Positions 8,034 to 16,651 of a stretch of 64,000 nucleotides of DNA are shown here, piece by piece. Both the position numbers and the translations under genes were made by a program. The stretch comes from Streptomyces liliiviolaceus (GTDB lineage: Bacteria; Actinomycetota; Actinomycetes; Streptomycetales; Streptomycetaceae). The notes below the pieces were generated by a model that had not been told where the DNA came from, made no database searches, and saw only the letters and a list, made by a program, of their open reading frames with translations. Position 1 is the first letter of the stretch, and the number at the start of each line of letters is the position of its first letter. The stretch covers positions 8,308,001 through 8,372,000 of the forward strand of contig NZ_JAGPYQ010000001.1 in NCBI RefSeq assembly GCF_018070025.1, in the 5' to 3' direction.

Positions 8034-9358
8034 ACCGTCCACCGCAGGGGCCGCTTCCAGGACCGGCCGCGCGGCCGGTCCCGGGTACCGGCCGCATCGG
8101 GCGGCTGCGGCGGCGGACCGCCAGTCTCACCTGGAAGGCCGCCGTCTTCATCACGGTGATGTGCTGCGGGCTCGCCGCGCTCCTCGGCGTCCTCGTGCAC
8201 GTCTCGGTGACCGACCAGACCGTCGGCGAGGCCCGCGACCACGCGCTCGACCGGCTGACGGAGACCACGGAGGCGTTCGAGGCGGGCGACCGGCTGCCGC
8301 CCGGCGCGGGCGTGGATCCTGCGGGGCTGCCCGCCGAGTTGCATAGGCTCGCCGCGGGCGGGCGGCGCGGCACGATGGTCGGGACCGGTGACCCGTACCC
8401 CACGATGTGGGCGGCCGGGCCCGTGAGCGGCGGACGGACGCTGGCCGTGCAGGTCGACTACGCGCAGGGCGTCCGCACGATCGAGGGGCTCGACCGGGCG
8501 ATCCTCGGCTCCTCGGCGCTGGCGATCGGCGTGACGCTGCTGGTGGGCGCGTTCGCGGTGACGCGCGTGACGCGGCGGCTGCACTCGACGGCCCAGGTGG
8601 CGCGGCGGATCAGCGCCGGCGATCTGGACGCGCGGGTGGGGGACCCGCGGGCCGGGGACCCGGCGAGTCCCCAGGACGAGGTGGCGGCGGTGGCGGGCGC
8701 GCTGGACACGATGGCGTCCTCTCTGCAGAACAAACTGCTGAGCGAGCAGCGCTTCACCGCGGATGTGGCGCACGAGTTGCGGACTCCGCTGACGGGGCTG
8801 CACGCGGCGGCCGAACTGCTGCCGCCCGGCCGTCCGACCGAACTCGTCCGGGACCGGGTCGCCGCGCTGCGCACGCTCACCGAGGATCTGCTGGAGATCT
8901 CCCGGCTGGACGCGCGCAGCGAGCGGGCGGAGGTGGACGCGGTGCGGCTGGGGGCCGTGGCCGAGCGGGTGGTTCGGGCCTCGGGCACAGGCGCGGGCAC
9001 CGGCCTCGACATCGGTACGGAGATCAGCATTCTGCGGGATGCCGTCGTGGAGACCGATCAGCGGCGGCTGGAGCGGGTGCTGGGAAATCTTGTGGCCAAC
9101 GCCCACCGGCATGGGCGGGGGCCCGTGACGCTGACGGTCGACGGGGGTGTCATCACCGTGCGGGACCACGGGGACGGGTATCCGGAGTATCTGCTGGGGT
9201 ACGGGCCGCAGCGGTTCCGGACGGAAGGGGGTGCGCGGGGGCACGGGTTGGGGTTGACCATCGCCGTCGGGCAGGCGGAGGTGTTGGGGGCGCGGCTGGT
9301 GTTCGCCAATGCGGTGGGGGGTGGGGCGGTCGCCACGTTGACGCTGGCCGCTGCTTAG
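8030..9358 (+). CDS. Membrane sensor histidine kinase without adjacent response regulator
   Basis: This 442-residue kinase has one membrane segment near residue 40 (AAVFITVMCCGLAALLGVLV), an extracytoplasmic loop of about 110 residues, a second membrane segment (ALAIGVTLLVGAFAVTRV), and a HAMP linker (STAQVARRISAGDLDARVG). The dimerisation box is DVAHELRTPLTGL with phospho-acceptor His248. The ATP-binding part shows the N box (VLGNLVANAHRH) and the G boxes RDHGDGYP and GHGLGLTIA. The start overlaps the lipoprotein stop by GTGA. No response regulator lies within several kilobases on either side; what follows is a repeat-filled gap. Its phosphotransfer partner must be encoded elsewhere. Confidence 0.92.
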   Translation: MNRPPQGPLPGPAARPVPGTGRIGRLRRRTASLTWKAAVFITVMCCGLAALLGVLVHVSVTDQTVGEARDHALDRLTETTEAFEAGDRLPPGAGVDPAGLPAELHRLAAGGRRGTMVGTGDPYPTMWAAGPVSGGRTLAVQVDYAQGVRTIEGLDRAILGSSALAIGVTLLVGAFAVTRVTRRLHSTAQVARRISAGDLDARVGDPRAGDPASPQDEVAAVAGALDTMASSLQNKLLSEQRFTADVAHELRTPLTGLHAAAELLPPGRPTELVRDRVAALRTLTEDLLEISRLDARSERAEVDAVRLGAVAERVVRASGTGAGTGLDIGTEISILRDAVVETDQRRLERVLGNLVANAHRHGRGPVTLTVDGGVITVRDHGDGYPEYLLGYGPQRFRTEGGARGHGLGLTIAVGQAEVLGARLVFANAVGGGAVATLTLAAA

Positions 9359-9684
9359 GCGGTGTGGTCGGGTGCGGGGTCGTCGTGGCTGGTCGCGCCG
9401 TTCCCCGCGCCCCTGAAAGACAAAAGACTGCGCCGTTCCCCGCGCCCCCAGGGGCTGCGCCCCTCAAAGCCGAAGGCCGCGGCGTTCCCCGCGCCCCCCA
9501 GGGGGCTGCGCCCCCCAAAGACAAAAGACTGCGCCGTTCCCCGCGCCCCTTGGGGGCTGCGCCCCCGGACGGTCGCGCCCCCGGACCGCTGTGCCCCGAT
9601 GGCTCAGTGTGGCGGGCGGTTGCGGGGACGGGATTCTAATGTGGCGGTTAGTCAGCCTTGGTCACCATTTCGGAGGAGCCCGCC
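9359..9684. repeat. Intergenic array of four dispersed-repeat copies
   Basis: No gene is seen. Copies of (C/G)GCGTTCCCCGCGCCCC occur at 9394-9414, 9430-9450, 9481-9500 and 9531-9550. They alternate with inverted G-rich partners (CAGGGGGCTGCGCCCCC), giving a unit of about 50 bp able to form hairpins. The last 100 bases hold the promoter and leader of the SH3b gene. Confidence 0.85.
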
Positions 9685-10059
9685 ATGTCTCTGCGTACCG
9701 CTTTCGTCCGTCGCCTCGGGATAGCCGCCGCCTGTGGCGGACTCGTCCTCGGGGGCGCCGCTCCCGCCCTCGCCGGTGACGACTGGGACGACCACCACGG
9801 CAGCCACGACAGCAGTCACCCCCGGTACTACAAGGGCCGCATCAGCGCGCCCGGCGGGCTGAACCTGCGGGACAAGCCGACCCGCAGCAGTGCCGTCATC
9901 GGCTTCGCGGAGTACGGCGAGGTCGTCTCCATCTTCTGCAAGACGCCCGGCCAGAGCGTCCAGGGCAACACCCTGTGGTACCTCCTCGCCGACGGCACCT
10001 GGGCCTGGGGAGCCGCCCGCTACATCGACAACATCGGCGCCTCCCCCCGCTGGTGCTGA
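9685..10059 (+). CDS. Exported SH3b-domain protein
   Basis: This 124-residue protein has an N-terminal basic region, a hydrophobic core (LGIAAACGGLVLGG) and a probable signal-peptidase site after APALA. The rest is one bacterial SH3 domain: SAPGGLNLRDKPTRSSAVIG, then GEVVSIFCKTPGQSVQGN and LWYLLADGTWAWGAARYID. Such domains often bind cell-wall peptidoglycan. A GGAGGAG ribosome-binding site precedes the ATG at 9685, which rules out the upstream in-frame ATG. Two cysteines in the mature part could form a disulfide. It is probably monocistronic and comes before the SEDS/PBP pair. Confidence 0.85.
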   Translation: MSLRTAFVRRLGIAAACGGLVLGGAAPALAGDDWDDHHGSHDSSHPRYYKGRISAPGGLNLRDKPTRSSAVIGFAEYGEVVSIFCKTPGQSVQGNTLWYLLADGTWAWGAARYIDNIGASPRWC

Positions 10060-10140
10060 GTGCCCCCTGAGGGACACCGGAACAGCCCCGCTGTCGCGAC
10101 ATAACAGGACATCGGGCGACCGGCTTGCTAACTTCCGGAC

Positions 10141-11514
10141 ATGCTCTCGCCCGGAACGACAGTGCAGGCGGACCCGCCGGCTCCCGTTGTACGCCTCCCC
10201 CGGCGCCGTGGCATCGAGTTCACCCTCCTCGTCGTGGCCGTCCTGCTCTCCGTGTACGGCTACTGCGACGTCGGTCTCGCACGGACCGGATCCGTCCCGC
10301 CCGGCGCCGCCGGATACGGCGCCGGGCTGGGCGTGCTCGCGCTCCTCGCACATCTCGCGGTGCGCCTGCGCGCCCCCTGCGCCGACCCGCTGCTGCTGCC
10401 GATCGCCGTGCTGCTCAACGGCCTGGGCCTGGTCCTGATCTACCGGCTCGACCTGGAGACCCCGGCCGACCGGGCGGCACCCACGCAACTCGTCTGGTCG
10501 ACACTGGGCTTCGGCCTGTTCATCGCGGTGATCGTGCTCCTGCGCGACCACCGGGTGCTCCAGCGCTACACGTACGTGTCCGTCGTCACCGCACTGGCCC
10601 TCCTCGTCCTGCCGATCTTCTTCCCCTCGGTGAACGGCGCCCGGATCTGGATCAGGATCGCCGGGTTCTCCATCCAGCCGGGCGAGTTCGCGAAGGTCAT
10701 GCTCGCGCTGTTCTTCGCGGGCTACCTCGCCGCCAACCGCAACGCCCTCGCGTACACCGGCCGGCGGATCTGGCTGCTCCAACTGCCCACCGGACGCGTA
10801 CTCGGCCCGATCCTCGCGGTCTGGCTGCTGAGCGTGGGCGTCCTGGTCCTCGAACGCGACCTCGGCACCTCGCTGCTCTTCTTCGGCCTGTTCGTGATCC
10901 TGCTGTACGTGGCCACCGGCCGCACCGGCTGGATCGCGGTGGGACTGCTGCTCGCGGCGTGCGGGGCGTTCGCCGTCGGCTGGCTGGAGCCGCACGTGCA
11001 CAGCAGGGTCGAGGACTGGCTGCACCCCTTCGCGTCCATCGAGGCGGGCCGGGGCCCGAACCAACTCGCCCAGTCCCTCTTTGCGTTCGCCGCCGGCGGG
11101 TTCCTCGGCACGGGCCTCGGCTCCGGCCACTCGATCCTCATCGGCTTCGCCGTCAAGTCGGACTTCATCCTGGCCACGGCGGGCGAGGAACTGGGCCTGG
11201 CCGGCCTCTGCGCGATCTTCATCCTGTACGGGCTGCTGGTCGAGCGCGGTATCCGGGCGGGCCTCGCCCTGCGCGACCCCTTCGGCCGGCTGCTCGCGGT
11301 CGGCCTCGCCTCGATCGTGGCGCTGCAGGTCTTCGTGATCGCGGGCGGAGTGACGGGGCTGATCCCGCTGACCGGGATGGCGATGCCGTTCCTCGCGCAG
11401 GGCGGTTCGTCGGTCGTCACCAACTGGATCATCGTGGCCCTGCTGATGCGCCTCAGCGACTCGGCACGCGGCCGCTCCGAGGAACAGCAGCGGACGGAGG
11501 AGGTCGCCCCGTGA
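10141..11514 (+). CDS. SEDS-family peptidoglycan glycosyltransferase (FtsW/RodA/SpoVE)
   Basis: This 457-residue membrane protein has about ten membrane segments. The family signatures are NGARIWIRIAGFSIQPGEFAK, ERDLGTSLLFFGLF, and the C-terminal GVTGLIPLTGMAMPFLAQGG. SEDS proteins polymerise lipid II and work with a class B penicillin-binding protein. The partner is encoded next: the stop codon here overlaps the GTG start of the PBP gene (GTGA). Streptomycetes carry several FtsW/RodA homologues, and this looks like an accessory pair outside the dcw and mre clusters, perhaps for sporulation or hyphal wall synthesis. A TGTCGCGACA palindrome lies upstream at 10092-10101. Confidence 0.93.
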   Translation: MLSPGTTVQADPPAPVVRLPRRRGIEFTLLVVAVLLSVYGYCDVGLARTGSVPPGAAGYGAGLGVLALLAHLAVRLRAPCADPLLLPIAVLLNGLGLVLIYRLDLETPADRAAPTQLVWSTLGFGLFIAVIVLLRDHRVLQRYTYVSVVTALALLVLPIFFPSVNGARIWIRIAGFSIQPGEFAKVMLALFFAGYLAANRNALAYTGRRIWLLQLPTGRVLGPILAVWLLSVGVLVLERDLGTSLLFFGLFVILLYVATGRTGWIAVGLLLAACGAFAVGWLEPHVHSRVEDWLHPFASIEAGRGPNQLAQSLFAFAAGGFLGTGLGSGHSILIGFAVKSDFILATAGEELGLAGLCAIFILYGLLVERGIRAGLALRDPFGRLLAVGLASIVALQVFVIAGGVTGLIPLTGMAMPFLAQGGSSVVTNWIIVALLMRLSDSARGRSEEQQRTEEVAP

Positions 11515-12989
11515 CGGGCAACGGCCGGCCCATGACCCGGTACATCCGGCACGCCGCCGCGTTCTGCGCGCTCCTGCTGCTCGCCCTCCTCGTCAACGCC
11601 GCCCGGGTGCAGATCGTCCAGGCCCGCGCGTACGACGAGAATCCGGCCAACCGCCGCCACACGATCGCCCGTTACGGCCAGCCGCGCGGCGACATCCTCG
11701 TCGGCGGCCGGGCGGTCACCGGGTCCAGGGACTCCGGCGAGCAGTTCCGCTACGAACGGACCTACAAGAACGGCCCGTTGTACGCCCCGGTCACCGGCTT
11801 CGCCTCCCAGGTGTACGGGACGTCGCTGCTGGAGGGTGCCGCGGACGGCGTCCTGGCGGGCACCGACCCGGCGCTCTCGCTGCTCCCGCTGTGGAACGAC
11901 CTCGCACGGACCCGTGACCCCGGCGGCCGGGTGGTCACGACCCTCGACGCGGCGGCGCAGCAGGCGGCGTACGCCGGGCTCGGTGCGCGGCGGGGCGCGG
12001 TGGCCGCGCTCGAACCGTCCACGGGCCGCGTCCTGGCCCTGGTCTCCACCCCCTCCTACGACCCGGGGGAGCTCTCCGGCACGGACTCCGCCGTGGCCAG
12101 GGCGTGGGCGCGGCTGAACGGCGCGGCGGACAGGCCGATGCTCAACCGGGCGGTCCGGCAGACGTATCCGCCGGGCTCGACCTTCAAGGTGGTCACCGCG
12201 GCGGCGGCGCTGGACTCGGGCGTGGTGCGTGACCTGGACGCGCCCACCGACTCCCCGGACCCGTACCGGCTGCCGGGCAGTACGGCCCGGCTGACGAACG
12301 AGGTCGAGGGGTGCGCGGACGCGTCGCTGCGGTACGCCTTCCAGTGGTCGTGCAACACGGTCTTCGCCGGCCTCGGGGTGAAGGTGGGCCGGCACGCGAT
12401 GGGCTCGACGGCGGCCGGCTTCGGCTTCAACGACCGCAGGCTCGGCATTCCCTTCCGGGTCTCCCCCAGCACCTTCGACACCCGGGTGGACAAGGCGCAG
12501 CTCGCGCTCTCCTCCATCGGCCAGTACAACACCCGTGCCACACCGCTGCAGATGGCGATGGTGGCCGCGGCCGTCGCCAACTACGGCTCGGTGCGCACCC
12601 CGTACCTGGTGGAGCGGACGACGACGGCCGACGGGGACACGGTGTCCGCCACCGGGCAGCACACCCTGCGCCGGGCGATGAACCCCGCCACGGCCGTACG
12701 GCTGCGCGAGCTGATGACGGACGTGGTGGAGAAGGGCACCGGCACGAACGCGGCGATCCCCGGCGCCACGGTCGGCGGCAAGTCCGGCACGGCCCAGCAC
12801 GGCATCCACAACTCCGGTACGCCGTACGCCTGGTTCATCTCCTGGGCGCAGGCCGAGGACACCATGGAACCGGCGGTGGCCGTCGCGGTCGTCGTCGAGG
12901 ACGCGGCGGCCGACCGGGGCGACATCAGCGGCGGCGGGGACGCGGCGCCGATCGCCCGGGCGGTGATGGAGGCGGTGCTCGACCGGTGA
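11511..12989 (+). CDS. Class B penicillin-binding protein (transpeptidase)
   Basis: This 492-residue protein has a single N-terminal membrane anchor (AAAFCALLLLALLVNAARVQ), a short dimerisation domain and a transpeptidase domain. The three penicillin-binding motifs are present: S-x-x-K in PPGSTFK with Ser223 as predicted nucleophile, SxN in WSCNTVF, and KSG in VGGKSGTAQ. It cross-links the glycan made by the upstream SEDS protein. A much longer open frame extends upstream in the same phase, but the GTG at 11511, overlapping the SEDS stop, gives a protein of normal class B size and the correct anchor. Confidence 0.94.
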   Translation: MTGNGRPMTRYIRHAAAFCALLLLALLVNAARVQIVQARAYDENPANRRHTIARYGQPRGDILVGGRAVTGSRDSGEQFRYERTYKNGPLYAPVTGFASQVYGTSLLEGAADGVLAGTDPALSLLPLWNDLARTRDPGGRVVTTLDAAAQQAAYAGLGARRGAVAALEPSTGRVLALVSTPSYDPGELSGTDSAVARAWARLNGAADRPMLNRAVRQTYPPGSTFKVVTAAAALDSGVVRDLDAPTDSPDPYRLPGSTARLTNEVEGCADASLRYAFQWSCNTVFAGLGVKVGRHAMGSTAAGFGFNDRRLGIPFRVSPSTFDTRVDKAQLALSSIGQYNTRATPLQMAMVAAAVANYGSVRTPYLVERTTTADGDTVSATGQHTLRRAMNPATAVRLRELMTDVVEKGTGTNAAIPGATVGGKSGTAQHGIHNSGTPYAWFISWAQAEDTMEPAVAVAVVVEDAAADRGDISGGGDAAPIARAVMEAVLDR

Positions 12990-13033
12990 GACGGGGGTGG
13001 TGGCACGGCCGCGGCCCGACCTAACGTTCGGTC

Positions 13034-13522
13034 ATGACTCAGTCCGCAGCCGCGTACGAACTCGCCCAGGTGAACATCTCCCGCCTCCAAGCTCCGCTGG
13101 ACTCACCGCAGTTGAAGGACTTCGTCGACGCCCTGGACCCGGTGAACGCGGTCGCCGACGCCGCCGACGGTTTCGTCTGGCGGCTGCAGACCGACGAGGG
13201 CGACGCGACGGACGTGTCCGTCTTCGGCGACGACTGGCTGATCATCAATCTGACCGTGTGGCGGGACACCGATGCCCTCACCGCCTTCATGTACCAGGGG
13301 CGGCACCGCGAGCTCCTCGCCCGGCGCAACGAATGGTTCGAGCGGATCCGGGAGGCGATGACGGCCCTGTGGTGGGTGCCGGCCGGGCATCGGCCGACGG
13401 TGGCCGAGGCGGAGGAGCGCCTGCTGCATCTGCGGGCGCACGGGGCCACGGCGTACGCGTTCACCCTGCGGACGTCGTTCCCGCCCGGGGAGCTCCAGGC
13501 GGCGCTGGGGGCTAGGGGCTAG
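13034..13522 (+). CDS. DUF3291 family protein
   Basis: This 162-residue soluble protein matches the DUF3291 pattern: YELAQVNISRLQAPLDSP, then VDALDPVNAVADAADGFVWR and the aromatic WWVPAGHRPTVAEAEERL. The fold is expected to be a dimeric alpha/beta barrel, as in antibiotic biosynthesis monooxygenases, but no catalytic function is established for the family. It starts 44 bp after the PBP stop and may share its transcript. The last bases run into a short direct repeat of GCTAGGG around the stop. Confidence 0.88.
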   Translation: MTQSAAAYELAQVNISRLQAPLDSPQLKDFVDALDPVNAVADAADGFVWRLQTDEGDATDVSVFGDDWLIINLTVWRDTDALTAFMYQGRHRELLARRNEWFERIREAMTALWWVPAGHRPTVAEAEERLLHLRAHGATAYAFTLRTSFPPGELQAALGARG

Positions 13523-13525
13523 GGA

Positions 13526-14635
13526 CTAGGGCGCCTCCTCCCCCGCCCGGATCGCGGCGCCCACCTCCGTCACGCGCGCCTGCTCCTCCGCGGCGAAGCG
13601 GTCCGCGTCCAGCTTCTCCGCCAGTTCCTCGTCCTGGGACATCAGGAGGTCGAGGTTGGAGTCGCCCATGTCGAAGACGCCCATGTCGACGTAGGCCTGC
13701 TGGAGGCGTTTGCCCCACAGGCCGATGTCGCGGACGCAGGGCACGATGCGGGAGAACAGCAGTTGCCGGAAGAGCGCCAGGAACTCCGACCGCTCGGTGT
13801 ACTCCTCGGCCTCCGCCCTGGGCACGCCGAAGTTCTCCAGGACCTCCGTACCGCGCAGGCGGTCGCGCATCAGGTAGCAGCCCTCGATGACGAACTCCTC
13901 GCGTTCGCGCAGTTCGGCGTCGGAGAGCTGCTTGTAGTAGTCGCGCAGCGCCATCCGGCCGAAGGCCACGTGACGGGCCTCGTCCTGCATGACGTACGCG
14001 AGGATCTGCTTGGGCAGCGGCTTCTCGGTGGTGTCCCTGATCAGACCGAACGCGGCGAGAGCGAGTCCTTCGATGAGGACCTGCATCCCGAGGTAGGGCA
14101 TGTCCCAGCGGGAGTCGCGCAGGGTGTCGTCGAGCAGCGACCGGAGGTTGTCGTCGACCGGGTAGAGCATCCCGATCTTCTCGTGGAGGAAGCGGCCGTA
14201 GATCTCCGCGTGCCGTGCCTCGTCCATCGTCTGGGTGGCCGAGTAGAACTTGGCGTCCAGGTCGGGCACGGACTCGACGATGCGGGCCGCGCAGACCATG
14301 GCACCCTGCTCGCCGTGCAGGAACTGGCTGAACTGCCAGGAGGCGACGTGCTTGCGCAGTTCACCCCGGTCGCGGTCGTTCATCTTCTCCCAGTACGGCG
14401 TGCCGTAGATGGAGATCGACTCGTCGGGGGTGCCGATGGGGTCGTGCGGGTCGACCTCCAGGTCCCAGTCGATCCGTTTCTGCCCGTCCCACTGTTTGTC
14501 CTTGCCCTTCTGGTAGAGGGCCAGCAGTCGGTCGCGCCCTTCGTCGTACTCCCAGCTGAACCGTGCCGCGCCGGTCGCGGGCACCTGCCAGAGGGGAGCT
14601 CCGGGGTCCTTGGCGTACAGGTCGTAGGTCGGCAT
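13526..14635 (-). CDS. Ferritin-like di-iron protein, possible oxidase
   Basis: The protein is a four-helix carboxylate di-iron type of about 369 residues. The expected ligands appear as HGEQGAM, TMDEARHAEIYG, VLIEGLAL and VMQDEARHVAFG, that is, two E/DEARH helices of the R2/ferritin-like fold. No radical-type tyrosine can be assigned. Substrate and reaction are unknown; fatty-acid or amine oxidation would be possible for the fold. The ATG at 14635 (MPTYDLYAKD) is preferred over an upstream start at 14770 that overlaps the divergent promoter. It faces the AurF-like gene, and the two share roughly 170 bp of control region. Confidence 0.82.
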   Translation of the reverse strand: MPTYDLYAKDPGAPLWQVPATGAARFSWEYDEGRDRLLALYQKGKDKQWDGQKRIDWDLEVDPHDPIGTPDESISIYGTPYWEKMNDRDRGELRKHVASWQFSQFLHGEQGAMVCAARIVESVPDLDAKFYSATQTMDEARHAEIYGRFLHEKIGMLYPVDDNLRSLLDDTLRDSRWDMPYLGMQVLIEGLALAAFGLIRDTTEKPLPKQILAYVMQDEARHVAFGRMALRDYYKQLSDAELREREEFVIEGCYLMRDRLRGTEVLENFGVPRAEAEEYTERSEFLALFRQLLFSRIVPCVRDIGLWGKRLQQAYVDMGVFDMGDSNLDLLMSQDEELAEKLDADRFAAEEQARVTEVGAAIRAGEEAP

Positions 14636-14808
14636 GTCTCGCAGGCTCACACGTGGTAGACGGCGGGTCAACAAGTTGCGCAGGGGGGATTGACGGGCTT
14701 GCTGACGAGCAGTCTCATAAGACGTGACCGGCGGTAACCCGGAGGTCTTCGGGCGCGCCGGCGCACGCACGACGAGACATGACGACGTACGGCGAGGTGG
14801 GCACAGCC

Positions 14809-15759
14809 ATGACGACCGTGACGACGGAGGACCCCGAGGAGACCGGGCTCGCGGGTCTGCGCGACGCGCTCGGCCGGCTCAAGGACCGCGAACAGGTGGC
14901 CGAGCGGCTGCTCGAAGCCTCCGCGAAGCACTCCTTCGACCCGGACGAGGAACTGGACTGGGACGCGCCCTTCGAGGACGGCAAGTGGTTCTGGCCGCCG
15001 GAGCTGGTGTCGCTCTACGGCACCCCGATGTGGAAACGGATGAGCGAGGAGCAGCGCATCCTGCTCTCCCGGCACGAGGCCGCGGCACTGGCCTCGCTGG
15101 GGATCTGGTTCGAGATCATCCTCATGCAGCTGCTGGTGCGGCACATCTACGACAAGGCGGCGACGAGCGCGCACGTGCGGTACGCGCTGACCGAGATCGA
15201 GGACGAGTGCCGCCACTCGAAGATGTTCGCGCGGCTGATCACCCGGGGCGGGACACCGCACTACCCGGTGAGCCGGGCGCACCAGAACCTGGGCCGGCTC
15301 TTCAAGACGGTGTCCACGACCCCCGGTTCGTTCACGGCCACGCTGCTGGGCGAGGAGGTGCTCGACTGGATGCAGCGGCTGACGTTCCCGGACGAGCGGG
15401 TGCAGCCGCTGGTGCGCGGGGTGACGCGGATCCACGTGGTGGAGGAGTCGCGCCACGTCCGGTACGCGCGTGAGGAACTGCGCCGCCAGATGATGACCGC
15501 GCCGCGCTGGTCGCAGGAGTTCACCCGGATCACGTCGGGCGAGTTCGCCCGTGTCTTCTCGGTCGCCTTCGTCAACCCGGAGGTCTACACGAACGTCGGC
15601 CTCGACCGGCGGGCGGCGCTGGCCCAGGTGAAGGCGAGCGCCCACCGCCGCGACATCATGCAGACGGGCAGCAAACGCCTCACGGACTTCCTCGACGACA
15701 TAGGAGTCCTACGAGGCGCGGGCCGCCGCCTGTGGAAATCGTCGGGCCTGCTGGCCTGA
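14809..15759 (+). CDS. AurF-like di-iron oxygenase
   Basis: The 316-residue protein resembles the AurF (p-aminobenzoate N-oxygenase) family, a non-haem di-iron oxygenase. Visible ligand motifs are SRHEAAALASLG, ALTEIEDECRHSKMF, LLGEEVLDWMQ and HVVEESRHVRYARE. The chosen ATG has GAGGTGG about 8 bp upstream; an ATG 30 bp earlier is possible. No nitro-aromatic pathway surrounds it. Instead a TetR gene follows on the same strand and a second di-iron protein is divergent. The pairing suggests a small oxidation module under TetR control; the substrate is unknown. Confidence 0.87.
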   Translation: MTTVTTEDPEETGLAGLRDALGRLKDREQVAERLLEASAKHSFDPDEELDWDAPFEDGKWFWPPELVSLYGTPMWKRMSEEQRILLSRHEAAALASLGIWFEIILMQLLVRHIYDKAATSAHVRYALTEIEDECRHSKMFARLITRGGTPHYPVSRAHQNLGRLFKTVSTTPGSFTATLLGEEVLDWMQRLTFPDERVQPLVRGVTRIHVVEESRHVRYAREELRRQMMTAPRWSQEFTRITSGEFARVFSVAFVNPEVYTNVGLDRRAALAQVKASAHRRDIMQTGSKRLTDFLDDIGVLRGAGRRLWKSSGLLA

Positions 15760-15805
15760 ACGGCGCGGGCTCTCCGGCGGGGGCAGGGGCGCAGCCCCGC
15801 TTTTC

Positions 15806-15826
15806 AGGGGCGCGGGGAACTGCGCG
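15806..15826 (-). repeat. Single dispersed-repeat copy after the AurF-like gene
   Basis: GGGGCGCGGGGAACTGCGCG is preceded by GGGGCGCAGCCCC. Together they can fold into a GC hairpin 40-60 bp after the stop codon, which may serve as a terminator before the TetR gene. Confidence 0.7.
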
Positions 15827-15905
15827 ACAAGCCCCCACCGGACCCGCACCCACCCACCGACCCACCCCACGCCCACCCCACCCCGCACCCCCGGGAACGG
15901 GCTAC

Positions 15906-15928
15906 CCTGCGAGACATGACCTCGCAGG
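15906..15928. promoter_or_regulatory. Inverted repeat spanning the TetR start codon
   Basis: CCTGCGAG (15906-15913) and CTCGCAGG (15921-15928) are perfect 8-bp arms around a 7-base spacer that contains the ATG at 15916. It may be an autoregulatory operator, or an mRNA hairpin that hides the start codon. Confidence 0.4.
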
Positions 15929-16641
15929 CCCCCACCCGCGCATACCGACGCCTCAGCGTCGAGGAACGCCGCAGTCAGCTCCTCGACGCCGCGCTGTCCC
16001 TGTTCGCGGTACGGGCCCCGGAGGACATCTCCCTGGACGACGTGGCGGAGGCGGCGGGCGTCTCACGCCCGCTGGTCTACCGCTACTTCCCCGGCGGCAA
16101 GCAGCAGTTGTACGAGGCCGCCCTCCGCTCCGCAGCCGAGGAGCTGGAGCACTGCTTCGCCGAACCGCCGGACGGCCCCCTCACCCGCCGCCTGGCCAAC
16201 GCCCTGGACCGCTACCTCGCCTTCGTGGACCAGCACGACGCCGGTTTCAGCGCCCTGCTGCAGGGCGGCAGCGTGGTCGAGACGTCGCGGACGACGGCCA
16301 TCGTGGACGGCGTACGACGGGCCGCCGCCGAGCACATCCTCAGCCATCTGGCCGTCGAGGAGCCGGGCAACCGGCTGCGGATGACCGTCCGGATGTGGAT
16401 CACGGCCGTCGAGGCGGCCTCGCTGATCTGGCTGGACGAGGAGAAGGAACCCCCGCTGGACGAGCTGCGCGACTGGCTCGTCGAGCAGTTCGTGGCCTGC
16501 CTGGTGGCGACGGCCGCCCGCGACGAGCAGACCGCCGCGGTGGTACGGGCCGCGCTGACGCTGGAGTCCGCGGACGGACCGATGGGCTCGCTGGCCCGCC
16601 GGGTGCTGCCCGTGGTGGGCGACGCGGCGCACCTGCTGTGA
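15916..16641 (+). CDS. TetR-family transcriptional regulator
   Basis: The 241-residue protein has an N-terminal helix-turn-helix: RRSQLLDAALSLFAVRAPED followed by ISLDDVAEAAGVSRPLVYRY and the FPGGKQQLYEAAL helix typical of TetR proteins. The C-terminal ligand-binding domain is all alpha (HCFAEPPDGPLTRRLANALD onward). It lies downstream of the AurF-like oxygenase and is the likely controller of that gene and the divergent ferritin-like gene. The start codon sits inside an inverted repeat, which suggests self-repression. Eleven bases separate its stop from the next small gene. Confidence 0.92.
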   Translation: MTSQAPTRAYRRLSVEERRSQLLDAALSLFAVRAPEDISLDDVAEAAGVSRPLVYRYFPGGKQQLYEAALRSAAEELEHCFAEPPDGPLTRRLANALDRYLAFVDQHDAGFSALLQGGSVVETSRTTAIVDGVRRAAAEHILSHLAVEEPGNRLRMTVRMWITAVEAASLIWLDEEKEPPLDELRDWLVEQFVACLVATAARDEQTAAVVRAALTLESADGPMGSLARRVLPVVGDAAHLL

Positions 16642-16651
16642 CACTGGCCGG

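Noticed and set aside
10125..11510. A 462-codon extension of the PBP frame over the SEDS gene
   Set aside because: The extension is arginine/proline-rich, while the SEDS protein in the other frame has all its family motifs. The GTG at 11511 gives a normal class B PBP.
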